This document shows, in pieces, positions 44,789 to 57,217 of a DNA stretch of 64,000 bases. The notes under the pieces are model-generated. The model saw nothing but the letters and a program-made list of their open reading frames with translations. It was not told the origin of the DNA and did not search any database. The stretch is from Austropuccinia psidii (taxonomy: Eukaryota; Basidiomycota; Pucciniomycetes; Pucciniales; Sphaerophragmiaceae), in contig JALGQZ010000004.1 in the NCBI GenBank assembly GCA_023105745.1, positions 71,672,969 to 71,736,968 of the forward strand, given 5' to 3'. A program made the position numbers and the translations under genes. The stretch's first letter is position 1, and each line of letters opens with the position of its first letter.

Positions 44789-45130
44789 ATTAAGTCCTCA
44801 AATACAGGCTGAAATAAATTAGAGACCCATATGCATTCTTTCACCGCAAAGGATAAGACCATATACTCTTCCTGTGCTGTTTAAGAATGCACTATTTTTT
44901 ATCACTTAGATTGCAATGAGATTGGGGTTTTTCCTTGCATGGTGAGATAACTGTGTGTTGAGAAATCCCCTTCTCCTCCCCAATTCGCGTTCGCATAACA
45001 TTTAATCTCACATAAATTGTTGTCTTCTGAAATCAGAATCTCCATATTCCTAGTCCCTCTCATATAAGCGATCAAGTGATCCAGTGAAATCCAGTGAGAA
45101 CTATTTGTTTTTATAGAAAATTGAGAAATT
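44789..45130 (-). pseudogene. pol: Copia RNase H remnant
   Basis: On the minus strand: SSHWISLDHLIAYMRGTRNM, EIKCYANANWGGEGDFSTHS, TMQGKTPISLQSK, a stop, then EEYMVLSFAVKECIWVSNLF. This is the Ty1/Copia C-terminal RNase H (usual YADADWGG and EAEY..AVKE.IW). Both Asp of YADADW are Asn here. It runs into the gap. Confidence 0.85.
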
Positions 45131-45419
45131 TAATTAACAGAATGACAAATTTCCGGTCTAGATTCTTGCACGATATATAGCAACATACCAATTCTCTTTA
45201 AGTATGGATTGTCCATTTCTGTAGCACAATTAGATTGACATTTACAGTCAATGGGTAAGGGAAATTTGGTTTTAAATGAGCTAGTTTATTAATGAGGTCC
45301 AGTTGATAGAGCTTGAAACCCTCTTTTTTCTTCTCAATAGTTATACCACAAGATTACCAATTTAATCTTCCCACTTAATCTTCATTTTACTATTCAATTC
45401 TTCCATTATTTCTTACATT

Positions 45420-46020
45420 GAAACATTGGAAGATTCAGTAATTTCTCCATAATCAACATAAACCCATAGAGTTGCTTGTTCAGGTTTTTTCTGGAATATT
45501 TAAGTACTTGGGTCTTCATCATTTGGTTTAAAACCTAATTTTTGAAAGACATCTTTCAGGTACAACCACCAGAAAGGAGAAGCCTACTTTGCACCATAAA
45601 GTTCCTTTTTTAATTTAAATACCTTGAATTTTTCATTCTTCATACCTTGCATATTCAAAATGAATATAGGTTTGTCTATCAAGCTATTTAGGAATGCAAC
45701 CTTCATATCAAAGGCCTTTACTGGTCATTTATGAAAGCATTCTTCTGAGAAAAATAAGTGTATGGAGTTAAAATTAAGTGTTGGCACAAATTTTCCTTTA
45801 TAGTTGATTCCATGAATTTGTCTGAAAACCCTTGCTACTAACCTTTCTTTATATTGGTCTGATTTTCTTAAAGAATACCCATTGAGTTCTTATTATTCTT
45901 TTGTTTGGTACTTCATCAAGTGCTTTTTTCAGTTCAACAGGTTCAAATACATCTTTTTTTACCATACTTTCCAATTCTTCATCAATAGATCTAATCCATT
46001 CTTCCTTGTTTGGAAATTTG
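45420..46020 (-). pseudogene. pol: Copia reverse transcriptase remnant
   Basis: On the minus strand in order: an EEWIRSIDEELESM-type start; YKERLVARVFRQIHGINYKG; FDMKVAFLNSLIDKPIFI (first Asp kept); KLKKELYGAK-stop-ASPFWW; and TLWVYVDYGEITESS, the YVDD box with the second Asp changed to Tyr. Order integrase-RT-RNase H marks Ty1/Copia. Several stops; inactive. Confidence 0.88.
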
Positions 46021-47012
46021 ATTCCTTCTTGGTAGGTAGTTTATAATAAAGTTGTTGATTTTATTTCATATTAAATGAAAGCTATCAATCTATTCTGGAA
46101 TTTAATTTCATGAATTATTGTCTTTTAAAACATATTTTCCACCTGGATAGATTTTATCTTCCAATGTGATTGCCTCTTCTACCCCAAATACTTGTAATAA
46201 GTCAAGTGATGGCTTTCTACCCCCTAATGCTTTAAATTGTGTCTAGTAATTACTGGTATGTAACAATTGGTTAAAAGTGCAAAAAGAATTTTAGTATTCT
46301 CATAGCCATAAGAAAAGAAGAAATTTTGAATCATTTAAAATATTCTTTGCAATTTCATAAACTGTTCTGTTTTTTTTTGTTAGATTCTACCATTTTTTTG
46401 TCTTTCTAATAAGGAATAATAAATTCATAAATCTTAACCTTTCTTGAAAATGATTTTTAAAGGATATCTTTTTATTCATTACTTATGATTTTGATGAATT
46501 CAATCATTAAATTTTAAAAGTTTTAATTTTGTTTCACTCTTATCTGTTATTTATATCATGATTACCACTTTAAAAACTACATTTTTAATCATTATTATTT
46601 ATTCAATATTATTGAGACTAACAGTAAGAGGAACAATAACATCACCTGGTTTCTCAACAATACCCCATGACACATTCTTCACATGCTAATTCTCACTCTC
46701 GGAAACAGATCAAAGATGGCATACACAAATGTCTTTTAAGAATAAGAAGGTAATGGAACCATTGACATTGTATTTCAATAATCAATTAATATTTATAATG
46801 GACAAGTGACCCATTTTCTGCTGCGATAGTAGGCTCATATCTTGAGCGATAGAAGAATTATTTTTATAATTAGTATTAGAAGAAGAGTCAATATAATATT
46901 GAGTTTTGATATTAATATTTTATGATTCACTTTTGACTTGTAAAAACCATCTTTAATTCCTTTTAAATCTATTAAAATTGATACCTTCCTGGTTAATTAT
47001 GAATTGATTATT
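46021..47012 (-). pseudogene. Probable Copia integrase region, too decayed to read
   Basis: It lies between Copia protease and RT, where integrase is expected, but AT-rich decay leaves no convincing zinc or DDE motifs. Confidence 0.35.
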
Positions 47013-47273
47013 TCAGAAAGTTATTTTTATTAGCTGTTCAATTATCTTTCCAATGGATAAAATTATTCCTGGTACATCCTTATAGTACAAAAAATTTTCA
47101 ATAGTAAGAATTCCTTTTCCAACTTTCAATTTGATTTGTCTGATTCTGGGTACTGGAAATTTCTGATCATATGCAACAGACAAGGTCATGTCGGTTTGCA
47201 GCAAATTGGTGAATAGTGAAATGTTTCTTACTACAGAGTGGGTGGCTCCAGAGTCCAGTAAGGCTTCAAACAT
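47013..47273 (-). pseudogene. pro: Copia aspartic protease
   Basis: A 86-codon open frame, FEALLDSGATHSVVRNISLF through SVAYDQKFPVPRIRQIKLKV and YYKDVPGIILSIGKI. D-S-G-A-T-H is a textbook Copia retropepsin site, and the VPGI-x-LSIGK ending precedes integrase in Copia pol. The module itself looks intact; flanking parts do not. Confidence 0.85.
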
Positions 47274-48237
47274 TTACAGGGATGGCCCCTCTTCATAGAT
47301 TGCAACACTTGCATCACTTTGAGGATTTTGTACATGGACTTTGAGAGCTTTCATTTGGATTTGACAATTTGGTGCCCAATTTCCGATTTCTCCACAGTAG
47401 AAGCACGTTCTTATAGTATCAAAGGCCTTGACTTCTTTATTTTTGGTATTTATGGCTGTTCTAGGTCGTGGTGCTGAAGTTGAGAAACCTTTAATTCCTT
47501 CACTCTGTTTCTTGTGACCCAGAAATGATGCATTGATACATGAAACATTTGTACTTTCATTGAAGCTTGGAGAAGAAGTTTCAAATTTTTCAAATAATGT
47601 CCAGAAGATTATAAGTATTTATTTTGAAATGGGGATTAGTAGAAATTCCTGTGTTAATTTCAGAAGTTATTTGATCTCAAAGCTGATTAACCAAGAAGAA
47701 TATAGAAAAAGTTTCTATTTTTTCACTATCCAATGGTCCCATTTGATTTTCAATTTATGTGATAGCTTCATAAACTGAAAGGGAAAAGGTGTCAATGTCA
47801 TTCATATGATCTGGTGAGCTAAAAAGGATTTTATAATTGTGCACAATATATGACCATGAAGGCCTGTTGAAACGACTCTTGATTGCTTGGTAAATTGTTC
47901 TGGCATCGAGCTTGCGCATCGGAGAGTTAATGGATTCAAAAATATTGTGTTTTATACTGTACTCAATGAAAGAGATTGCTACCAAGTTTCACAAATGGTT
48001 TTGGTCTTTCCTTTCTTGATCAAAGTATTCAGGATCACCATTGTGATATTTCCTCCATGCATTCATTAGACCCTTTGACCAGACATTAAAATTAACTCCA
48101 TCATATGTTAGTCGCAGTCAGGTTTTCTCAGACAGTTGTGTTAATTGGTGAAATACTTTTGCTTTCTTATCGGCTTGTAAAAGTCACACCATTTAATCCA
48201 AGTAAGAGGGATCATTATTGTCTTTTGGAGTATTCAT
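47274..48237 (-). pseudogene. gag: Copia gag with altered zinc knuckle
   Basis: On the minus strand from an ATG at 48237 (MNTPKDNNDPSYLD). The core SINSPMRKLDARTIYQAIKS, RFNRPSWSYIVHNYKILFSS and DIDTFSLSVYEAIT resembles Copia Gag (UBN2-like). Stops and shifts separate pieces. The knuckle CFYCGEIGNWAPNC (47364-47405) has Asn where the CCHC His belongs. Confidence 0.8.
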
Positions 48238-50168
48238 TTTTGAGGAAGACAAAAAAAAAATTTCAAATCAAGTTGTAGCTGGATCCAGATTTGATGAATT
48301 TATTGTTCAGGGGTAAAAAAAATTATAAGTAAAATATATGATTTCATCACTTATATTTACAATGCTAGAGGTTTTTCCATAACCTTTTATTTAATTTTAT
48401 AATTCTACTTACTAATAATATAAATAAAATTGATAAAAATATAATAAAAAATTTAAAAGAAGATCTCCACTGAGGGATTAATCTTTCTTTCAAGTTCTAA
48501 TTTGGTTATTATTCATATTGAATATTCATTTATAATTTTTTTAAGCTTAATTATACCATTTTTTTTAATCATTAATAATACAAAAAATCATTGAAACTTT
48601 AAATCTTAATTTAAAACTTCCTATTAAATATTCCTTTAAATTAAAACTTTAAAATTATTATCTTAAATTAAAATTGAATAATTTAAGAATTACAATAACT
48701 TATTACTATTAATTTCATTGATTTTAATAAAAAAAATTTTAGTTTAATCTTTTGATTAATCTTCCTAAAACAAAAATATATTATTTCATTAAAAGATTTA
48801 AAATTATTTTTGAAATTTTTAAATTATTTTTCCTTTATTTTTTTTTTCATTATTGAATTTCTGGTTGAAAAAAAAAATCATAATTTTGTATAAAATCATT
48901 TTTTTGAAACTTTTTTTTTGTTTATTTAAATTCAAAAGAAAGTTAAAATTCTTATTTAAAGATTAACTTTAAAAAAACATTTTAAAAATTTGATTTTTAT
49001 GTATTTAAAGGCTGAATTACTGGCTGGTTGTTTTTTTTTCTTTTTTTTGGTCAGTTTTAGGTTCTTTGAAAGGATTAAAACTTTATTTGAACAAAAAAAA
49101 GAAAATCTCAATACAACCTTTCTAGGATTTATTTTTTCTACTTTTTAGGAAATTCTTAAAATTAGAAAAGAATGGTTTCATTATAATGAAAGAACCAATT
49201 TGTTCCCAAAAGGTGATAAAATTATTATAAATGATAAATTTGATAAAATTTCCATAAACTTAATATAGTAGTTATATTTTATATAATTGATTTGAAAAGG
49301 GTTAATTTTCCTTTTTTTGAAAAAAAAGTTTAAATGTGTTTAATTATAAAAGGAATTGTATTCAAAAAACAGATTAAAAGTTTATAATTTGGGTTTTAAT
49401 TGAATAAGATCAATATTTGATAAAGCTACTTAGTTCATTACAAAAAATATAATCAAAATTAAAATTGAAAAAATAAAAAAAATATATTAAATTTTCTTTA
49501 AATAAAGATTTTCAAGAGATATGTATCTTAGAAATTTTTTATGTATTTCAGAGAATGTCATACATTAAAGTTTTCCAATAGGATTAATACCATCAGTTGT
49601 AGTCTTTTTGTTATTGGATGTGACTTATGTATTAGTGGTGTCATTCCCAAATAACTGAAAGTGGATTTTGGTTTAGTATGGCTAAATCTATATAGACTTA
49701 TTTTTAATTGCTAATAAATTTTATCACATTTATCATCTTTTTAAGCCTTATTTATTTCTTATATTCCTCCTCATTCAATTTTTTTCTCATCAAAAGATGT
49801 GTCAATTTTGTACTTAAAAATATTAATATTTTGAAATTAAAAAATAAATTCCTTTTTAGGATTGCACCTGTCCCACTCAAAAAAAAAATTATGTTATTTT
49901 TGTTTTTTATTTTCAAGATTCTGTCAATTTAAAAAAATTAACACATGAATATTTATAATTAAGATATATTATTTTAAATTAATTTTTTGAAAAAAAAAGG
50001 AATAATTTGAAAAAAAAAAAAAAAAAAAAAAAAAAATTGTTTTTTTTTGGGGGGTTTGTTTTTGTGCATTTAATAAGTAAAATAAATTTTCTATAAAGAG
50101 AAAAATTTGAAAAAATATTAAAAAAAAAAAAAGCTGTTTTGTTTTATTTAATTTTTTATAAAATAAAT

Positions 50169-50248
50169 TTAAGGTGCTTGGTAAAAACATACGTAAGATT
50201 TTTTAGTAAGAAACATGTAAGTCCTTACATTTTTTTACCAAAAACTTA
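50169..50248. mobile_element. Short MITE-like inverted repeat related to the 57-kb MITE
   Basis: Left arm AAGGTGCTTGGTAAAAACAT...ACGTAAG and right arm ...CTTACATTTTTTTACC...CTTAA form an imperfect inverted repeat of about 80 bp with TTAA at both edges. The TTGGTAAAAAC-x-ACGTAAG core is the terminal and subterminal motif of the element at 57218-58691. Confidence 0.5.
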
Positions 50249-51071
50249 AATTCTTTTACAAATTTATGTCCAAAACACACAAAGTGACCTTAGTTTTTTA
50301 AAAAAAAAAAAATATTGCTCAAGCTCAATTTTGAATTATTTTTTTTGAAATTTTTTTTTTGTATGATATTTTTTCTCTAAAATGGAATTTCAAAATCCCC
50401 AAAAAAAAAATTGTATTTTTTTTGTCTGAATTTTTTTTTTTTTCTTTTTTAAGAATTTTTTTTTTAATTTTTTTTTACCCAAATTTCTCGAATTTGGTCA
50501 ATTTTGATAAAAAAAATGGAATATTTTTTTTTCTAAAAAGAAAACAATTCATATAGAATCTTTTCAATTATTAATTTCATTATTATTATTATTATTATTA
50601 TGATTTTTTTAGAAAAGAAAAAAAATGAAAGGGTTTAATCTTTACAAATGAAGAATTAGAATCTTATATAATTTCAATAATTTTTTTTTTTTTAATTGAA
50701 CAAGTTAAGGTTTCAAAAAGTGTTTTTTTTTTCCTTTGTTTTTTTAATATGACTATTTTTTTTCTTTTTAATTAATTAATTAATTAAAAAAAATTAAATT
50801 AAATTTAAAATTCTCCCTCAATCATATCAATTTCTTTCAAAAAATTTTTATTTTTTTAAGGGTTTAAATATTAAAAAAAAAAAATTGAAAAGTTCATAAT
50901 TTTTTTTTTGGTGAGATAAAAAAAAAAGTGAAAGTTTTAAAAAAGTGGTTTTTTTGGTTTTTTTTTTCAAAAGTTTTTTTTGTTTTTTAATTCAAATTTT
51001 TTAATATAGTTATTTTTTAAGTAAAAAAAGGAATTGTTAAATTTTTTAATAATAATAATAATAAAAAGAGA

Positions 51072-51072
<1 letters not shown>

Positions 51073-51110
<38 letters not shown>
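51073..51110. repeat. (GA)n microsatellite
   Basis: Uninterrupted AG dinucleotide repeat of roughly 18 units, preceded by an AATAATAAT tract. Confidence 0.95.
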
Positions 51111-51113
<3 letters not shown>

Positions 51114-51317
51114 CAGTTAAGAGGTTAATTAATAAATAAGAGTTTTTCAGGATTGGGGGTTATAATTAGAATAAATTTTATGTATACAAAAAAAATTGAT
51201 CAATATGAATTAGCATTTAAAATATTTGGTTTTTTTTTGAGGGTGGGGGAGGAAGATTAGAGAAATATAACATCTTTTTGTTTCATAAATTTATCTTCCC
51301 AACCCAGGACTTGTGGT

Positions 51318-53141
51318 TGTAAGGTGTGGATATCAAAATTTGATTAAAAATCAAGTAGTTTTCCTGTCCTCAAAATTTGTATAAGGTGAAATATAATTAA
51401 AAATAGTAAAAAATAGTACTTTTAAGAGAAAACAAACCAATTTCATTGTTTTTAACTTTATAAGTAAAAAACAATAATACTATAAAGATTCATTGTTTTA
51501 CCAACAATAAAAATTTATCCAAAAATACTCTACAAGAGATATTTAAGGCTATAAAAGAAATTTCTTCAAGAGCAATTTTAATTGGAATTAATTGAGCAAA
51601 GAGCTGCGATAAATTAATTTAAGAGCAAAGTCTTTAAAAAGATATTTAAAGAGAAAACACACCCAAAAGTGACCAGAGTGAATTTGGAAACAAAGTGACA
51701 AAGTTAAAAGTGATGAAAGATGCTTTAATTCACTTTATGGGTGGTTCAAGAGGTAAAATTGATTATAAGATTTACAAACAATGATTATAATGATTTTTTT
51801 ACGTGGTTAGAAGGTTTAAAGCGATATGAAAAGGGTTGTTGGAATCTTTTATTGTTTGGTTCAATAGTGTTTAAACTAATTATAAAAGGAAATGATTTTA
51901 ACATGAAGAGAAAAGTGGGGCAAAGAAGACATTCTTTTATAGCCATCAATTCTTCTACTCAAAAAGTACAATTTACTCTTTTCAGTCTAGGAAAACACTC
52001 TGACAACAGAAAAGTGAATTATGGCATCATTGAACCCTGGTTTAGACCAAAAAAGGGCTGGTTTTAGCCATTTTAGACCCTTAAATCAGCCATTACTATA
52101 GTAATACTTGGTCTAGAGCCTTCAAAACACGTCATAATGTGTGTAAGGGTCTTATAAGCTAGTTGAAACTGTTTTTACTAAGGTTGTCTTAACTTAAGGG
52201 TAGTTTTACCCTCTTGGAAACAGTTAAAACTACCCTGGTTGGTATCAAAACCTCATCATCAATTGAATCACAGACCCTGTGACTCAATTCCAGGCCAAAA
52301 GTGATGAAATTTTGCATGGATTTTGACATCTCATGCCTGTCATCAATGATTTTGGGGGTCTGGCTCCCCCTTGGAGCTAAAGTTCCTTTCCCCCCCAAAA
52401 AAAATTAATCTTTCCAATTTATTTTTTCTTTAAGTCTTCATCATGTACTACATTTGTAATTTACACATTCAATTCAATTGGAATTGTACAGTACACAACT
52501 TTAATAATTGATAACTCATATTTAAATTACAGTTCACTTATTTAATTCATGCACACATTTTGACATTTCAATTGAAAATACTTCAATTCCTCATAACTTA
52601 TAAGCTACACAAAACACCTCAATTTTAACACAAAAGTTGATGGTTAGCACCATATTTGGTGTGAATTAAATTAAGGTTTTGAGGATTTTCAACTTTTGTA
52701 CAGAAAAATAATAAAAACTTAATTTAAGCTTATTTAGAGTTGAGTTATAGAAATTTTACTCAGAGGTGACCTCACCTTATTTTTTATGAGGAATCCAATG
52801 GTGAAATAATTTTTTTGAGTTTATTTATTGGATAAAAAGCTATAATATATTTTATTTAACTTTTTTACCAAAAAAATATTTTAATTTCATTAATTTTATT
52901 AAAAATTCATTTTTACTTAATTTTTTTCAATTAAAAATGAATTTTCAAAATTTTTGAAATTTAATGTAATTTTTTAATTTTAAATTATAATTAAATTATT
53001 TATTTTTATATATATATAAATTTTTGATTATATTTTTATTTTTCATTTTGATAATATAAATAAATTTGTTTTATTTATATTTATATCTTATTTTGTTATT
53101 TGTGGTCTTTTGGGTATATGAAAATACCTCTAAGGCTAACA
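51318..53141 (-). mobile_element. Solo LTR, family A (E1 type), inverted
   Basis: 1824 bp flanked by perfect TSD GTGGT (51313-51317 and 53142-53146). On the minus strand it starts TGTTAGCCTTAGAGG and ends CACACCTTACA, matching the E1 LTRs throughout with many substitutions. The TGACTCA hairpin (near 52260) has one mismatch. Confidence 0.93.
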
Positions 53142-53146
53142 GTGGT

Positions 53147-54079
53147 GGGGCATGAAATTCCCAATTCATAGTATTGGGGGAAGGACTGGATAAGCTTTGA
53201 AAAATTATTATATCAAATGGAAAAGAAATTAGAATAGATATTAAAGAATTAAATAAAAATGGGGGGAGTGTAATTATCATTTAGAGGAAAGAAATAAGGG
53301 GGAAAAAATAGAAATATTGGACTGTGGAATAAAAGAAAAACTATTCTTTGATAATTATTTGAAATTAAATCCTCAATTTTAGGCATGAAAATTCATGTTT
53401 CTTTTTGGATATTGATCAAAATCTTCATACCATTGATTTCTTTGCAAATAAGAGGTTACTGATGTAACTATGGATTCATATAGATCTTTAGTTTTTTCTT
53501 AATTTTTTCATCCAACTAACCCCTGATATCATCCCATTTATCTTTTGTCTTTCAAATTTAATGGGAAAATTTTCTATATCCACAATTTCCATCACCTTGG
53601 AAATTGATGATCTTGAAAGTGTATTTCAATATAAACTTGGGTAAGTCTTCTGAGCCAGGTACCTGATAAAATAAGGTCAAAAGATGAATAAATATCAAAA
53701 TAAACAATAGAAATATACACTAAAATTAATCAAAAACTCACATAGAGATTTGATAATTAATCACTTGTGTGATAATTGCTTTGACGATGATCACAGCTCA
53801 AGTCAATTTCATAATATATCTTCAAACTGATTGAAGGCTTGTGGGAATTTCTTTTTGAGGTTTTTCTTCCAATTTCCAATCTTCTGGACCTTCTTAGGGT
53901 GAGTTCTGATTTATTTAATTCAGTTCCTGAATGTATTGAATCTGATGAACTGATTGATTTTGATAATTAGGCCTCAGAATCTTTAGAATTTTCAGATGAG
54001 TTCACTTCCATAATCGGAAAGGGGAAATTTGACTGTGATCTTGATTTTGTTGTTCTGTTCACTTTTGATTTTAGTCTTC
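53147..54079. other. No recognisable gene
   Basis: AT-rich flank downstream of the MULE remnant. The minus strand may hold its decayed C-terminal tail, but no motif is convincing. Confidence 0.4.
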
Positions 54080-56245
54080 CTATTCTCTTGGATTTAATTT
54101 CAATAATTTAAAATCTTGATTTTCTCTTTTATTTTTATTTTTCTTTTTATTCTTGGCTCCTTGAGGTCTTCCATAGATATTCTTGCATTTTAGTAGGTCT
54201 TCATAATATTGATAATCATCTTGACTCTTGGGAATATGATAAAATGGGACTTTTCCAGTCAAAACATCTTGAAGATGTTAAATAATTGGGGTGATTTCTG
54301 CCATTGTTCTTTAAAACAATTTCTTCCCTGATATCTTCAAATATTTTCTTGGCTTAATTCTTTCTTTCTTTCTTTTTTAACACTTTGATCATAATCACTT
54401 TGATATCCAATATTATAAGAATATGAAAAAGAAAATCATTTAATAGGAAAAAAAAATTAATAATTTGAAGTTAAAAAAAAACACCCTCACAGGAAAATTC
54501 AAATGCCACTGAGGATTGAAGCTTGATATCTCAAGACTTTGGTTCTTGTAAAATTCCTTTTTTGGTTCTTATTCTTGAAAGGAATTCCTTTATAGTTTTT
54601 GTATTTTTTGGTGAATTTTTTATTTGAAGGAAATTTTGTTTCAAAATTTTCAAAGGTCATCTTAATCTCATAATGAGACACCTTTCAATTGAGATCACAA
54701 ATGTGTGAAAGGAAAATTCTTGAAATTGACAATCATTTCTTTGAATTTTTATTAATTATTTCAATAAATTGTTTTCTGAATTCCATGTGGAGAGCCCTGA
54801 CTACCTCTAGGGGGGTACCATTGGACTTTTGGAGCCAAAGTTTAACTATGGCATGGGCACCTTCAAATCTGAAGTTGGAGCCCACACCCAGGTGGAAATG
54901 GTGGTTGATCCAGGCTGGCACAGAACACTCCTTTAGAGGAAGCCACATATTTACCAAATATTGCAATACTTCAGGATTTTTGACTTGCTTTTGTAAATTC
55001 TTCCTGTTTTCTTTGAATAAATTTTCAGTGGATGAATACATAACCTGAGAAATTAATCCCAATTTCATTAATAAAAAAATAATAAGAAAAAAACTTAAAT
55101 AAAGTGAAAGATAAAATTATATTACTTGATTCCAAAGGTCCATAAAAATTTCAAAATCACTTCCATAATCAATTTTCTTCATTCAATCAGAAAATACATC
55201 TTTATTAATGTGCCAAATGCATAAAATGACTTTTGGAGTCTTGGAAGATCTTCTTAAGAGAGTTTTTCTAGGCTAGATTGCTTTCAATAACAATTACTGG
55301 AGGGGCAACAAGATTGGTTTTGTTGAGTACCTTTTCTATTTATTGATTTAATTCCCAAGTATATGAGGGTTCAGTTTCATTCTTCATCAAAAAAAAACAG
55401 AAAAGGTCTTAATGGTTGATCTGAATCCAACAATATGAAAAAAGGGGAATTTTTGACTTATTGCTTTTATAATTAAAATCCATAAGAATGACATGAGGAA
55501 ATCCATGAAGGAGTTTTATGGTAAGGGTGTGAGTGAAAAACAAGGATGTAATGTGTCCCTTAGAATCCCTTTCAGAGGACCAAACAAAATTTTCTTCTTT
55601 GAGAGTGTCAATAATAGAATCAATGAGCCTTATGCCTTGCAGCTCATCTTTCTTGATTTTCTTTACTTGGTTTTAAAAGTCTTGAAGGATTACAGGCCTG
55701 TCAGACTCCCTCTGGCTGCATAATTGGGCCTGAATTTGCCTTGTCAGAAGAAGTGATTCAGACATTTTAGATATTTGGGATGTTTCTTGTTCATTTAATT
55801 TTCTGAAAGAAGGATGTTTCATGATATTTTCTGTGTAATCATGGCTATGTTCATAATTTTTGACTTTAAGAGTATAAGTGGTCTTCTTGGTATATTTTTT
55901 GGCATAAAGTATAAATTGACAGTCAAGATTTCTTGAAGTGACTGTTTTGGGGGAGTGTTTGTTGGGATTTGGGTTCCCATACCTGTCACAACCTATTTCA
56001 ATTTGGCTGTGGGTCATATTGGACCTCAAGGTGGACAAAGCATACCCCTGAGCCCTGAAAACATTTTTTACATGCTGCCAAAGAAGTTCAAGGGTCTGAA
56101 ACTCACCTTCAATGGGGGGTTGAAGCATTTTTGAGTGAAAAAGATGTATAAATTTTTTCAAAAAAGTGGGAATTTTGGGCTTTTTGAATGAGGAAAGAAG
56201 CTTTTGAAATGTGAAAAATAAGTGATAAAAGGTTTGAAAAATCAA
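54080..56245 (-). pseudogene. MULE (Mutator-like) transposase with FAR1-like N-terminus
   Basis: On the minus strand, a 190-codon frame (56245-55673) holds a FAR1-type zinc domain: FQTLELLWQHVKNVFRAQGY, SQIEIGCDRYG, RNLDCQFILY, YEHSHDY (C-C-H-H ligands visible). Downstream, HVILMDFNYKSNK, FFHIVGFRSTIKTFSVFF and VILCIWHINKDVF match the MULE transposase core. A putative 81-nt intron (55045-55125, donor GTAATA, acceptor TTTCTCAG) joins MDLWNQ to VMYSSTENLFKENRK. Then NMWLPLKECSVPAWINHHF, FRFEGAHAIVKLWLQKS and a GRPQGAKNKKKNK tail, typical of MULE/FAR1 proteins. The SWIM-like Cys region appears lost (NYKGIPF). Stops near 55672 and elsewhere; terminal repeats not found. Confidence 0.85.
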
Positions 56246-56249
56246 AAGA

Positions 56250-57214
56250 TATGGTTAATAGTGAAAAAACGTGGTTTAAATGTGGTATTAATGGATGAGG
56301 GAAGGTAAAAAATTGGAATTTTAGAGGCTTGAAAGTAGGTTGTTGTGAGGGAAAATGCAGTTTTTGGGGGGAAAAAAGAAAGAAAAGTGTGAAAAGATTT
56401 GCAAATTTTTTTTGGTAATTCTTTTGTTCAAAAAAAAAATAAAAATTGTTTGGGGTGGGTATAATGTGGATCCTTTGGATGTTTGGTTTTTTTTTGGGGG
56501 GGTGGAGCTGTGGAAAAAAATCTGAAACAATTGAAAGTTAGAGGGGTTTTGGGGGGGAAAAACCTTTTTTGGGCATGTTTTGGCACAATACAGGCATTGC
56601 TGTGTTTCATTTTGAATTAAAGATGGGCTCAGGGCACCCCTTATTTGCTTTTACCATTACATAAAATTTATGAAATCATATATTATCTTATTCAATTTCA
56701 ATATAAACTTATTAGTTTTTAATATTTAAACAAAAAAATAATTAATAAAAAATTAAATTAAATTAAATTAAATTGAATTAAATGAATAAATATTTCTGAA
56801 TAATTATTATTATTAAAATAATTAAAAAAAGAAAAGAAAAAAAATTTATAAATTAATTTTAAATTTTTAAATTTTTTTTTAATTAATTTATTACTTTTAA
56901 TAAAAATAGAAAAAAAAATTCAATAATTTTTTTTTCAATTTTTTTTTCCTTTTATAAATAACAAGAAATTTACCAAAAAAAAAAAGGCAAAAAAAAAACA
57001 AAAAAACAAATATAACAAAAAAAAATTTTTTTCTATTTTGAAATTATATATAATAAGACTTTAATACTTTTAAATTTTTTAATAAAATTAAATAATATTT
57101 TAATAATAATAAATAAATAAATAATAATATAATCCTTAATAAAAAAAATTAATTTATGTTTTACCTTTTTTTTTTTCTTGTCAAAAAAAAAATGTATATA
57201 TAATTAATTTAAAT
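56250..57214. other. AT-rich spacer, no gene
   Basis: Possible 5' end of the MULE (56250-56620, G/T-rich on the plus strand), then A/T-only tracts. No coding signal. Confidence 0.5.
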
Positions 57215-57217
57215 TAA

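Larger units (their letters stand above)
48238..51317. other. AT-rich, homopolymer-rich intergenic stretch
   Basis: About 3 kb dominated by A and T runs, with TTA repeats (about 50578-50600) and a poly-A run (50011-50036). Open frames here encode Phe/Lys/Ile low-complexity peptides and are not genes. One hairpin element (50169-50248) is listed separately. Confidence 0.7.

Noticed and set aside
49700..50560. Frames rich in Phe, Ile and Lys that look like membrane proteins
   Set aside because: They arise from poly-T and poly-A tracts; no conserved motif or sensible start context.
56321..56610. Small Pro/Lys/Phe-rich minus-strand frames upstream of the MULE
   Set aside because: Derived from G- and T-run simple sequence; no conserved content.
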